This document shows, piece after piece, positions 48,097 to 55,747 of a stretch of DNA of 64,000 nucleotides. Origin of the DNA: Streptomyces sp. Mut1 (GTDB taxonomy: Bacteria > Actinomycetota > Actinomycetes > Streptomycetales > Streptomycetaceae); assembly GCF_030719295.1 (NCBI RefSeq), contig NZ_CP120997.1, forward strand, positions 3,414,501 to 3,478,500, in the 5' to 3' direction. How positions within the stretch are numbered: the first letter of the stretch is position 1; every line of letters starts with the position of its first letter. The notes under the pieces are model-generated. The model saw only the letters and a list, made by a program, of their open reading frames with translations, was not told the origin of the DNA and made no database searches. A program made the translations under genes and the position numbers.

Positions 48097-49241
48097 AACA
48101 CGCCCCCGGTGAGCTCCCGCAGCCGCTCCCAGCCTCGTTCCCGCTCGAAACCCGCAGCGTTCCAACGCAGCGCCGGCACCGTAACCACCAGACCCGCCGC
48201 ATCACGTTCCAGCACATGGACATCGGCGATCCGGCGGCGCCCTGCACGGTCCCGCGCGAGATGGACCACCACCGACAGGGCCGCCGCCAACTGGCTGTGC
48301 AGCGCTGCCCGGTCCAGCCCCGCCGCAGTCCCGAGCGCCTCCAACCGGGCCGGAACGTGCCCGGCGGCGTTGGCATGGACAGTCCCAGAACCGCCTTCAT
48401 GTCCCGTGTTCAGGGCTGCCAAGAGCTCGGTGACCTCGCTTCCCCGCACCTCACCGACCACCAGCCGGTCGGGACGCATGCGCAGGGCTTGGCGCACCAG
48501 ATCCCTGAGAGTCACCCGTCCGGCACCCTCCTGATTCGCGGGGCGCGACTCCAGCCGCACGACGTGGGGGTGGTCCGGCCGCAGCTCCGCCGAATCCTCG
48601 GCAAGCACGATCCTCTCGCGCTCCCCGACCGCACCCAACAGGCTCGAAAGGAGGGTCGTCTTCCCCGCTCCCGTGCCCCCACTGATCAGGTACGAGACCC
48701 GGGCCTCCACCAGAGCCCTCAGCACCCGGTCGCCCCCGGGCGGCACTGTCCCCGCTTCCACCAACTCCGTCAGCGAGAATGCCCTGGGCCTGACCACTCG
48801 CAGCGAGAGGCACGTCGAGCCGACGGACACCGGAGGCAGCACCGCATGCATCCGGGTCCCGTCGGGGAGCCTCGCGTCCACCCAGGGCCGGGCGTCGTCG
48901 AGCCGTCGCCCCGCCACGGCCGCGAGCCGTTGCGCCAGCCTGCGGACGGCCGCGGCGTCGGCGAAGGCCACCTCAGTGAGTTCGAGCCCGGTGCCCCGGT
49001 CCACCCACACCCGATCGGGCGCGGAGACCAGGACATCCGTAACCTGAGGGTCGGCAAGGAGCGGTTCCAACACCCCCGTACCAATCAGCTCGCCCCTCAA
49101 CTCATCTGCTCTGCCAAGCACTTCCGCCGTGCCGAGCAATCGCCCCTGGGCGCGCAACGCCGCGGCAACCCCCGCCGGGGTCGGCGCTGCGCCGCTGTGC
49201 GCAAGCCGTTGCCGTACGGCGTCGAGCAGCGCCTCGGTCAT
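48093..49241 (-). CDS. TadA/CpaF secretion ATPase
   Basis: A 382-aa hexameric motor ATPase powering pilin assembly. ELIGTGVLEPLLADPQVTDVLV and DGTRMHAVLPPVS are the N-terminal sensor parts. Walker A is SGGTGAGKTTLLSSLL, the Asp box VLAEDSAELRPDHPHVVRLE, Walker B MRPDRLVVGEVRGSEVTELL, and the His box NTGHEGGSGTVHAN. All catalytic residues seem intact. The ATG overlaps the stop of the ssd-like gene by 4 nt. Confidence 0.94.
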   Translation of the reverse strand: MTEALLDAVRQRLAHSGAAPTPAGVAAALRAQGRLLGTAEVLGRADELRGELIGTGVLEPLLADPQVTDVLVSAPDRVWVDRGTGLELTEVAFADAAAVRRLAQRLAAVAGRRLDDARPWVDARLPDGTRMHAVLPPVSVGSTCLSLRVVRPRAFSLTELVEAGTVPPGGDRVLRALVEARVSYLISGGTGAGKTTLLSSLLGAVGERERIVLAEDSAELRPDHPHVVRLESRPANQEGAGRVTLRDLVRQALRMRPDRLVVGEVRGSEVTELLAALNTGHEGGSGTVHANAAGHVPARLEALGTAAGLDRAALHSQLAAALSVVVHLARDRAGRRRIADVHVLERDAAGLVVTVPALRWNAAGFERERGWERLRELTGGVL

Positions 49242-50365
49242 GAGAGGCCCCCCGCGACCGGGCCTTTGGCGTCCTCCTGGGCGAGAGCCTGCTCCCAGAA
49301 GGCGGTGCAGAACCTGGCAAGTGGCCCGCGCGCGCTGCCGCCGGGCGGCTCGCCCCTGCCCTGCTCGTCCAGCAGCCCGCGTTCCAGTGGGACTTCACCT
49401 ACCAGCGGCAGACCCATGGCGTCGGCCACCCACTGCTCGTCGAGTCCGGACGCGTACGGCCCCCGGGCCACGACTCGCAGGTCATCCAGCACCATTCCGA
49501 CCATCGACACCACCCGCTTCGCCGCCGCGACCGCCCTCAGCTCGCCGGGGACCACCACAAGGCCCAGATCGAGCTGGGCAAGGGCTTCGGCGACCGCCTC
49601 GTCCACCCGGCGTGGCAGATCGACCACCACCACCCCGCCGAGCCTGCGGGCTGCGGCCAGAACCGACCGCATGGCCGGCGGCGGGATGACGACCCAGTCG
49701 TCGCGGCCCCAGCTGAGCACCCGCAGCCCGTGCAACGCGGGCAGCGACTCCTCCAACGCACCTCCGCCGACCCGCCCCTGGGAATGGGCGAAGTCAGGCC
49801 ACCTCATCCCCTCAGCCCGTTCACCGCCGAGCACCACATCGATGCCGCCGCCCAGCGGATCCCCGTCGATGAGCATCGTTCGTTGTCCGGCTCTCGCGGC
49901 AGCCACGGCAAGCCCACACGCCAGAGTGGACGCACCAGCACCACCCCGGCCGCCGATCACCCCTACCGTGAGCGCGGGCCGGCCAATGCCTTCCGCCGCG
50001 TTGGCGATCTGATCCACGAGCCAGCTCTCGGAATCGGGGAGACGAAGCACGTACTCGGCCCCGATCTCGACGGCCTGGCGCCAGACATCGGGCGAATCCT
50101 GATCCCGCCCCACGAGCACCACGCCCCGCCTACGGGCCGCCCCCCGGCACCGCGCGGCCGCATCATCGCCGACGAGCACCATCGGAGCCTGTTCCCAGCC
50201 CCCTCTGCGGTCGGGCAGCGTGTGATGCACTTCCGGCTCCGCGCCGGCGGCCGCGCACAGCCTGAGCAGATCGTCGAGCAGCTCCACATCCTCGGTCACG
50301 ATCAGCGGTCCACCGCGCCGTACACCGGCAGTCGGGAGACGATCCCGAGCACTGGATTCAGCCAC
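49238..50365 (-). CDS. Septum-site-determining-like (Ssd/CpaE/TadZ) protein
   Basis: A 375-aa MinD/ParA-superfamily protein that opens the Tad operon. The N-terminal 110 residues resemble a receiver-like domain (LIVTEDVELLDDLLRLCAAAGAEPEV). From about 130: TVGVIGGRGGAGASTLACGLAVAAA, in which the deviant Walker A lacks Lys and Thr (GRGGAGAST), then LIDGDPLGGGIDVVLGGE and VVVDLPRRVDE. ATP hydrolysis is thus doubtful. By position it should locate the Tad machinery, as TadZ/CpaE do; mycobacterial Ssd is tied to septum control. The GTG at 50365 follows GGAGGGGTGGAG; the GTG at 50395 lacks a ribosome site. Confidence 0.87.
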   Translation of the reverse strand: MAESSARDRLPTAGVRRGGPLIVTEDVELLDDLLRLCAAAGAEPEVHHTLPDRRGGWEQAPMVLVGDDAAARCRGAARRRGVVLVGRDQDSPDVWRQAVEIGAEYVLRLPDSESWLVDQIANAAEGIGRPALTVGVIGGRGGAGASTLACGLAVAAARAGQRTMLIDGDPLGGGIDVVLGGERAEGMRWPDFAHSQGRVGGGALEESLPALHGLRVLSWGRDDWVVIPPPAMRSVLAAARRLGGVVVVDLPRRVDEAVAEALAQLDLGLVVVPGELRAVAAAKRVVSMVGMVLDDLRVVARGPYASGLDEQWVADAMGLPLVGEVPLERGLLDEQGRGEPPGGSARGPLARFCTAFWEQALAQEDAKGPVAGGLS

Positions 50366-50654
50366 GTTCTCCACCCCTCCATCGCTCACCTTCACCGCGG
50401 TTCACGGCGATCTCGGGACGTTCCGAGAACCGTGATTCCGGTACCCATGGACTTCACGGGTGGAATCACGGTGCGACGCTTCGGGAAATAATGTGGATCT
50501 TGGTCGAAAACCGTGGACAACTCAGTCGTTGTGAATAACTCCGTCGCTCATACCGGTGACTTCCGGTTGCAACTCTTTCGCTACCCAGTGTCACGGCGCA
50601 ATCTGAGATGAGTCGCGCACAGGCGTGGCCCGAGATGGGCGAGAAGGAGGAGAA
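50366..50654. other. Divergent promoter region upstream of the Tad operon
   Basis: 289 bp, moderately AT-rich between 50485 and 50590. It includes CGTGGACAA (revcomp TTGTCCACG, one base from the Streptomyces DnaA box) at about 50512 and ATTCCGG/CCGGTA repeats. No promoter can be assigned with confidence. Confidence 0.4.
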
Positions 50655-50792
50655 ATGGTGGGTTCCGCACGGGAGAACCGTGTCCGGACATGCGACGACC
50701 CCCGCCGGGGGGGAGAGCGGGGGTCGTCCCCACGGCCGACTCGGGGGGGGGAGGAGCCGGACCGGGTTAGCACGGTCGCGAACGATCCGTGA
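50655..50792 (+). CDS. Possible small ORF upstream of the HAD gene
   Basis: 45 codons, ATG-GTG start with a near-ideal AAGGAGGAGA immediately upstream (50644-50653). The product is polar and Arg/Gly-rich (MVGSARENRVRTCDDPRRGG...), with no similarity I recognise. A 12-bp-stem hairpin lies inside the frame (50694-50728), so this may be a leader peptide whose translation affects the structure, or simply a chance frame beside a terminator-like element. The strong ribosome site is the main support. Confidence 0.35.
   Translation: MVGSARENRVRTCDDPRRGGERGSSPRPTRGGEEPDRVSTVANDP
50694..50728 (+). terminator. Strong hairpin upstream of the HAD gene
   Basis: GACGACCCCCGC (50694-50705) and GCGGGGGTCGTC (50717-50728) form a perfect 12-bp stem with an 11-nt G-rich loop. 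It sits between the Tad operon's divergent start and the HAD gene, downstream of the small ORF start, and could be a terminator or attenuator. Confidence 0.6.
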
Positions 50793-50876
50793 CTTCCATG
50801 GTGTACCCGACGGCCTTCTCAGGCAAACCCACGCGCCGGGGTTTACGCCGAATGGCGGGCCCCTATGCTCTGCCTT

Positions 50877-51704
50877 GTGGAAAACCGCTTCTTGCCGCGC
50901 ACAGCTGCCTTCTTCGACCTGGACAAGACGGTCATTGCGAAGTCTTCGACACTGACCTTCAGCAAGTCCTTCTACCACGGCGGACTGATCAACCGCCGCG
51001 CTGTGCTGCGCACCGCGTACGTACAGTTCGTGTTCCTCGCCGGGGGTGCGGATCACGACCAGATGGAGCGGATGCGCGAATACCTCTCGGCGCTCTGCAA
51101 GGGCTGGAACGTGCAGCAGGTCAAGGAACTCGTGGCCGAGACCCTGCACGACTTGATCGACCCGATCATCTACGACGAGGCCGCGACGCTCATCGAGGAA
51201 CATCACACCGCAGGGCGAGATGTGGTGATCGTCTCGACATCGGGCGCCGAGGTGGTCGAACCGATCGGCGAGTTGCTCGGCGCCGACCGTGTCGTCGCCA
51301 CTCGCATGGTCGTCGGCGACGACGGCTGCTTCACCGGCGAGGTGGAGTACTACGCCTACGGCCCCACGAAGGCCGAAGCCATCAAGGCGCTCGCAGTGTC
51401 CGAGGGCTACGACCTGGCCCGCTGCTACGCGTACAGCGACTCCGCGACCGATGTACCGATGCTGGAATCCGTCGGCCACCCGCACGCGGTCAATCCGGAC
51501 CGTGCGCTGCGCCGGGAGGCGACTCTCCGGGAGTGGCCGATTCTCGTCTTCGACCGGCCCGTCCGGCTCAAGCAACGAGTGCCGTCCTTCTCCCTGCCAC
51601 CGCGTCCCGCGCTCATGGCCGCGGCCGCGGTGAGCGCAGCCGCCGTCACCGCAGGGATCGTCTGGTACGCGGCCCGCCGGCGGTCGACGCCGGCCTCCGC
51701 GTAG
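50877..51704 (+). CDS. HAD-IB family phosphatase with C-terminal membrane anchor
   Basis: A 275-aa haloacid-dehalogenase superfamily hydrolase. Motif I FFDLDKTVIAKSS (Asp14 and Asp16), motif II VIVSTSGAEVV, motif III Lys in the YGPTKAEAIKALA segment, motif IV YAYSDSATDVPMLESVG. This is the SerB/CicA-like HAD-IB group, acting on phosphoserine, phospholipid or related substrates. The C-terminus has a membrane segment (ALMAAAAVSAAAVTAGIVW) followed by Arg. TATGCT (50864-50869) ends 7 nt before the GTG at 50877 and GTTTAC lies 17 nt upstream: a leaderless promoter. I recall related streptomycete genes annotated as morphological-differentiation-associated. Confidence 0.88.
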   Translation: MENRFLPRTAAFFDLDKTVIAKSSTLTFSKSFYHGGLINRRAVLRTAYVQFVFLAGGADHDQMERMREYLSALCKGWNVQQVKELVAETLHDLIDPIIYDEAATLIEEHHTAGRDVVIVSTSGAEVVEPIGELLGADRVVATRMVVGDDGCFTGEVEYYAYGPTKAEAIKALAVSEGYDLARCYAYSDSATDVPMLESVGHPHAVNPDRALRREATLREWPILVFDRPVRLKQRVPSFSLPPRPALMAAAAVSAAAVTAGIVWYAARRRSTPASA

Positions 51705-52102
51705 CACGACCCGCGCGGCAGGGCCATGAGACCAACTAGTCCGTAATTGAACCTAAAAGTAAAGAAATGCGTCCAGGGCTACCACTCACCGGAACCCTGG
51801 AGTACAAAGGACTCAACGGCCCGCGAGACCAAGGACATCCGAGAGGATGACCTGACGACGCAGTAAAGGCCCCACGGACCGCGCACGAAGTCCAGCACCC
51901 ACGCGACGTCGACCCGTCGATTACGGGCCAGCCGCACCAGGAACGGGCAAAGAACCCGGCTTGATGGGCATATTTCGAGGACGCTTGGTAACTGGGCGGA
52001 TGTGCCAGCGGCGGTACCGAAACCGGTACCGCCGCAATTGGTTCCGCCGGCCCCGCACCACGCCCCGGGACTCATCCCCACGCGGCGCCTGCGGGCAGCG
52101 CG
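51705..52102. other. Gene-free, partly AT-rich region between HAD and Fic-fold genes
   Basis: 398 bp between convergent genes. 51725-51790 is clearly poorer in GC than the rest of the window (AACTAGTCCGTAATTGAACC and following). CCAGGG...CCCTGG (51773-51800) is a weak inverted repeat. A 100-codon minus-strand frame is open (51779-52081) but has no ribosome site and no recognisable product. A strong hairpin is at 52008-52035. Confidence 0.6.
52008..52035. terminator. Bidirectional terminator
   Basis: GCGGCGGTACCG-AAAC-CGGTACCGCCGC: perfect 12-bp stem with a 4-nt loop between the convergent HAD and Fic-fold genes. Confidence 0.75.
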
Positions 52103-52927
52103 TTACGCGGCTCCGCGCTGAAGGGCCTCGCACACCGCTGTCGATTCCCTTGCGCCCAGCTCCGCCGAGCGGCCGCAATGCCTGATCCAGGCCGCCATAC
52201 CCTCCGGCGTTCCCGACACGTAGCCGTCGAAGGCCGCCGCGTACGCCGCCCTCCCCTGCTCGGCGTGTCCGACTTCGGCCGGGCAGATCGACTTGGGGTC
52301 GAGCCCGCTCCCGATCAGCACGATGCGCTCCGCTGTCCGCGCCACCAGACCGTTGTACGAGCCGAAGGGACGCAGGGCCAGCAGCTCACCGTGGACGACG
52401 GCGGCCATCACCAGGGCGGGCGCCTCGCTCCCCGAAAGGATGAGGCGGCTCAGCCCGTCCAACCGACCCGCGACCTCGTCCGCGTCCGGCAACGAAGCTT
52501 CGATCAGCGGCTCATCCACCGACTCGCCCGCGAGTCGGGGCCGGCCCACCGCGTCCTCGACTGCGGCACTGCCCGCCGCTACCAGGTGGAGCCGGGCCAG
52601 GACTCGCAGCGGAGACTGGCGCCAGATGGACAGAAGCTGCCCAGCTTCCGCCGTCAGGCGAAGGGCGGCTCCGATCACACGAGCCTCGTCGTCACCACTG
52701 AAGTCCGAGCGTCGGCGCATCTCTTCGAGATTCCAGTCGGCGCCGGACAGCGCGGCCGATCCACGGGCCCCCCGAAGCGCGGCCTCCGCGGTGACCTCAT
52801 TGCTGCGACGCCGCATCACGCGGTGACCGTAGACGCGGTCGACGGCCTTGCGCACCGAGTCCACCGCGTCGGTCACACCCGGCAGAGCACCCAGAGCGAC
52901 AAGCGGGTCCGAGGAAGTCGTACTCAT
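52103..52927 (-). CDS. Fic-fold protein with degenerate active site
   Basis: A 274-aa protein, often annotated simply as oxidoreductase in Streptomyces. Its layout matches Fic proteins: an N-terminal helix AEAALRGARGSAALSGADW, the LARLH helix, a proline/glycine loop, and the core helix pair ALVMAAVVHGELLALRPFGSYNGLVARTAER. The active motif HPFxDGNGRxxR is here LRPFGSYNGLVAR: catalytic His is Arg, and the DGNGR anion hole is lost except for N-G and the final Arg. AMPylation by the usual mechanism is therefore unlikely. TAGCCT lies 8 nt before the ATG at 52927; no Shine-Dalgarno. It is divergent from the ATPase gene (53030). Confidence 0.7.
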   Translation of the reverse strand: MSTTSSDPLVALGALPGVTDAVDSVRKAVDRVYGHRVMRRRSNEVTAEAALRGARGSAALSGADWNLEEMRRRSDFSGDDEARVIGAALRLTAEAGQLLSIWRQSPLRVLARLHLVAAGSAAVEDAVGRPRLAGESVDEPLIEASLPDADEVAGRLDGLSRLILSGSEAPALVMAAVVHGELLALRPFGSYNGLVARTAERIVLIGSGLDPKSICPAEVGHAEQGRAAYAAAFDGYVSGTPEGMAAWIRHCGRSAELGARESTAVCEALQRGAA

Positions 52928-53029
52928 AAGTAGCGAGGCTACGCGCCTCACGTGCAACCACTGGCCGGGAGTGGCCTTCTTCACGAAACGAGACAACCCA
53001 AAGCAATCGATCGACTACCCTAGGTGAAC

Positions 53030-54025
53030 ATGAAGATCGCTTTCGTAGGGAAGGGCGGCAGCGGCAAGACGACGCTGTCCTCGCTCTTCATCCGCCACCT
53101 CGCCGCCAATGAAGCCCACGTCGTCGCGGTGGACGCCGACATCAATCAGCATCTCGGGGCCGCACTCGGCCTCGACGAGGAGGAATCCGCAGCGCTGCCC
53201 GCCATGGGAGCGCAGCTGCCTCTGATCAAGGAGTATCTGCGCGGCAGCAACCCGCGCATCGCCTCGGCAGAGACGATGATCAAGACGACCCCGCCGGGCG
53301 AGGGCTCACGCCTGCTGCGTGTGTGCGAAGACAATCCGATCTTCGACGCCTGCGCCCGTACGGTGCGGCTCGACGACGGAGACATCCGCTTGATGGCGAC
53401 GGGCCCGTTCACCGAGTCGGATCTGGGCGTGGCCTGTTACCACTCCAAGGTCGGCGCGGTCGAGCTCTGCCTCAACCACCTCGTCGACGGCCCCGATGAG
53501 TACGTGGTGGTCGACATGACCGCCGGTTCGGATTCATTCGCCTCGGGGATGTTCACCCGCTTCGACATGACCTTCCTCATCGCTGAGCCGACCCGCAAGG
53601 GCGTCTCCGTCTATCGCCAGTACAAGGAGTACGCGCGGGACTTCGGCGTCGACCTGAAGGTCGTCGGCAACAAGGTGCAGGGCGAGGACGACCTGGAGTT
53701 CCTGCGCGACGAGGTGGGCGAGGACCTCTTGGTCACCGTCGGCCACTCCGACTGGGTACGTGCCATGGAGAAGGGCCGTCCCGCGCGCTTCGAGCTGCTG
53801 GAGGCGGACAACAGGATGGCCCTGCAGGCACTGCAGAACGCCGCGGAGGACTCGTACGAGCGGCGGGACTGGGTCCGGTACACACGGCAGATGGTCCACT
53901 TCCACCTGCGAAACGCGGAAAGTTGGGGCAACGAGAAGACCGGTGCCGATCTGGCCGCCCAGGTCGACCCGGCTTTCGTGCTCGACGAGCGCCGCGTTCG
54001 GACCGAAGCCGCCCAGCCTGCCTGA
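53030..54025 (+). CDS. CooC/MinD-type P-loop ATPase
   Basis: A 331-aa SIMIBI-class NTPase. It begins MKIAFVGKGGSGKTTLSSLF, the deviant Walker A (KGGSGKTT) with signature Lys8, then VVAVDADINQHLGAALGL (Walker A' Asp), and YVVVDMTAGSDSFASG (Walker B region). FLIAEPTRKGVSVYRQYKEYA and VGNKVQGEDDLEFL follow, as in CooC-like metallochaperone ATPases. No metal-binding Cys pair is evident. TACCCT (53016-53021) lies 8 nt before the ATG. The partner is unknown; it sits divergent from the Fic-fold gene in what I recall as a conserved streptomycete neighbourhood. Confidence 0.88.
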   Translation: MKIAFVGKGGSGKTTLSSLFIRHLAANEAHVVAVDADINQHLGAALGLDEEESAALPAMGAQLPLIKEYLRGSNPRIASAETMIKTTPPGEGSRLLRVCEDNPIFDACARTVRLDDGDIRLMATGPFTESDLGVACYHSKVGAVELCLNHLVDGPDEYVVVDMTAGSDSFASGMFTRFDMTFLIAEPTRKGVSVYRQYKEYARDFGVDLKVVGNKVQGEDDLEFLRDEVGEDLLVTVGHSDWVRAMEKGRPARFELLEADNRMALQALQNAAEDSYERRDWVRYTRQMVHFHLRNAESWGNEKTGADLAAQVDPAFVLDERRVRTEAAQPA

Positions 54026-54099
54026 ACCGGCAGTCAGGGGCCCCGCCGGGCCGGGGCCGGCCGTGACGGCGCCGAGCCACCCGCCCCGATGTACCGGAC

Positions 54100-54128
54100 G
54101 GCGCCGGGCATGTCGCTTGCCCGGCGCC
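54100..54128. terminator. Bidirectional terminator
   Basis: GGCGCCGGGCA-TGTCGCT-TGCCCGGCGCC, a perfect 11-bp stem between convergent genes, 21 bp from the deacetylase-like stop. Confidence 0.75.
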
Positions 54129-54149
54129 CAACGGGAAGGCGAACCGCCC

Positions 54150-55463
54150 TCAACGGCCGGCGGGGTTCCCCGCGGCAGCCGCAGGCGCCTTCGAAGCCGC
54201 CTGGTCGCGGCCGGATCCTGTACCGGCCTCGAGGAACGCGGGCCACCCGGCCTTCGGGGCCTGGCCGACCTTCAGCGTTTCGAGCTTCGAGAGCGTCGCC
54301 GGGTCCTGCGCGTCGAGCCAGTCAGCCAACTGCCTGAATGAGACGCAGCGCACGTCCTTCTTGGTGCAGACCGTTGCAATCGTCTCCTCGATGGCACGCA
54401 TGTACGTGCCACCGTTCCAGGACTCGAAGTGGTTGCCGATGATCAGCGGCGCGCGGTTGCCGTCATACGCGCGGTCGAAGGCCTGGAGAAGACCGTCACG
54501 CATCTGGTTGCCCCAGTACTCGTGCTGGTCCGGGTCTCCCTGCGTCGTACCGGACTGGTTGAACATGAAGTTGTAGTCCATCGACAGCGTCTCGAATTCG
54601 CGCCCGGGTACCGGGACGAGCTGCATGGAGAGATCCCAGATCCCGTCCTTCTTCTTCGGCCAGACCTGGTTGTTGACGCCGCTGGAGTCATAGCGGAATC
54701 CCATGGTGCGGGCCGCCGCCACCATGTTCTTCTGGCCCTCCAGACAGGGAGTGCGTCCGCCGACGAGTTCCTTGTCGTAGTCGAAGGGCAGCGGCTTCTC
54801 GCTCTTCAGGCCCGGATCGTTCGTCTTCCAGCTCTTCACGAACGACTTGGCCTGGCTGATCTCGCTCTTCCACTCATCGACGGACCAGGTGCCCACGCCG
54901 CCGTCAGCGCCGCAGAAGTGGCCGTTGAAGTGGGTGCCGATCTCGTTTCCGTCCTGCCAGGCGCCACGCAGCTCGGTGAGGGTGTTCCGGATGCCCTTGG
55001 TGTCGTTGAAGCCGATGTCCGAGCTTCCTGCGTTGTGCTTGGGCGGGTCGTACTGTGCCCGTTTGGCCTCGGGCAGCAGATAGACGCCGCTGAGGAAGTA
55101 CGTCATGTTGGCGTGGTACTTCTTGCCGACCTCGCGGAAGTGCGAGAAGAGCTTCTGGCTGTCCTCACCTGCCCCGTCCCATGAGAACACCACGAACTGA
55201 GGCGGCTTCTTGCCGGCCGCCAAGCGCTGTACCGCCGGCTGCTTGGGCTGGACGCCCGTGAACGCGGTGGATCCGTCACCGATGGCCCGGAACACGCTCT
55301 TGGGTGCCGCTTCCGCAGCCTTCTTCTTCTCCCCGGCGGCCCCGTTCACAGCTCCGAGACCCGAGGCCTGCGACTCGGAGCCCGATCCCGAACATCCGGC
55401 CGCCCCCGCGAGCAGCGCAACAGCCATGACGCCCAAGGTGATCCTTTTCGTGGCGGCCATCAT
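54150..55463 (-). CDS. Polysaccharide deacetylase-like lipoprotein
   Basis: A 437-aa exported lipoprotein: ITLGVMAVALLAGAAGC gives the lipobox, followed by a Gly/Lys/Ala-rich linker. The catalytic domain looks like a NodB/CE4-type (beta/alpha) barrel: QFVVFSWDGAGEDSQ (motif 1 Asp), NEIGTHFNGHFCG (HxxxH, motif 2, metal-binding), YDSSGVNNQVWP and IIGNHFESWNGG further on. Members remove acetyl groups from cell-wall or extracellular glycans; the SWDGAGE motif departs from the usual TFDDGP, so the activity is uncertain. The ATG at 55463 has GAGGG 7 nt upstream. Confidence 0.83.
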   Translation of the reverse strand: MMAATKRITLGVMAVALLAGAAGCSGSGSESQASGLGAVNGAAGEKKKAAEAAPKSVFRAIGDGSTAFTGVQPKQPAVQRLAAGKKPPQFVVFSWDGAGEDSQKLFSHFREVGKKYHANMTYFLSGVYLLPEAKRAQYDPPKHNAGSSDIGFNDTKGIRNTLTELRGAWQDGNEIGTHFNGHFCGADGGVGTWSVDEWKSEISQAKSFVKSWKTNDPGLKSEKPLPFDYDKELVGGRTPCLEGQKNMVAAARTMGFRYDSSGVNNQVWPKKKDGIWDLSMQLVPVPGREFETLSMDYNFMFNQSGTTQGDPDQHEYWGNQMRDGLLQAFDRAYDGNRAPLIIGNHFESWNGGTYMRAIEETIATVCTKKDVRCVSFRQLADWLDAQDPATLSKLETLKVGQAPKAGWPAFLEAGTGSGRDQAASKAPAAAAGNPAGR

Positions 55464-55747
55464 CCGCCCACCCTCTTTCTCGCAGGTAGCTTGCGCCGAG
55501 TGCCGACACGGCGCGGCCAAGGTCGCACGCACTGCTCAGAGATCGGCGCGACAGGCCGAATGAAAAGCTGCCTATTCACCGGAATGGGTGGTCGGCTGGC
55601 CCATTTGCCGCCAACCCTGGACACGCTTCTTTACTCTCCATTACGGTCTATTTACCGAGAGTTGAGATATCCCGCCGCTGCATGCCGTAATTCACGGCCC
55701 GCGTCACCGCATTCCGCGACCGCGCCCTTCAGGAGGAGACGGGAAAC

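Noticed and set aside
50485..50545. Replication origin on the basis of TTGTCCACG-like and TTGTGAATAA-like sequences
   Set aside because: Only one reasonable DnaA-box match, no cluster, and no dnaA or dnaN nearby.
51779..52081. 100-codon minus-strand frame in the HAD-Fic gap
   Set aside because: No ribosome site, atypical composition, and it runs across the terminator hairpin.
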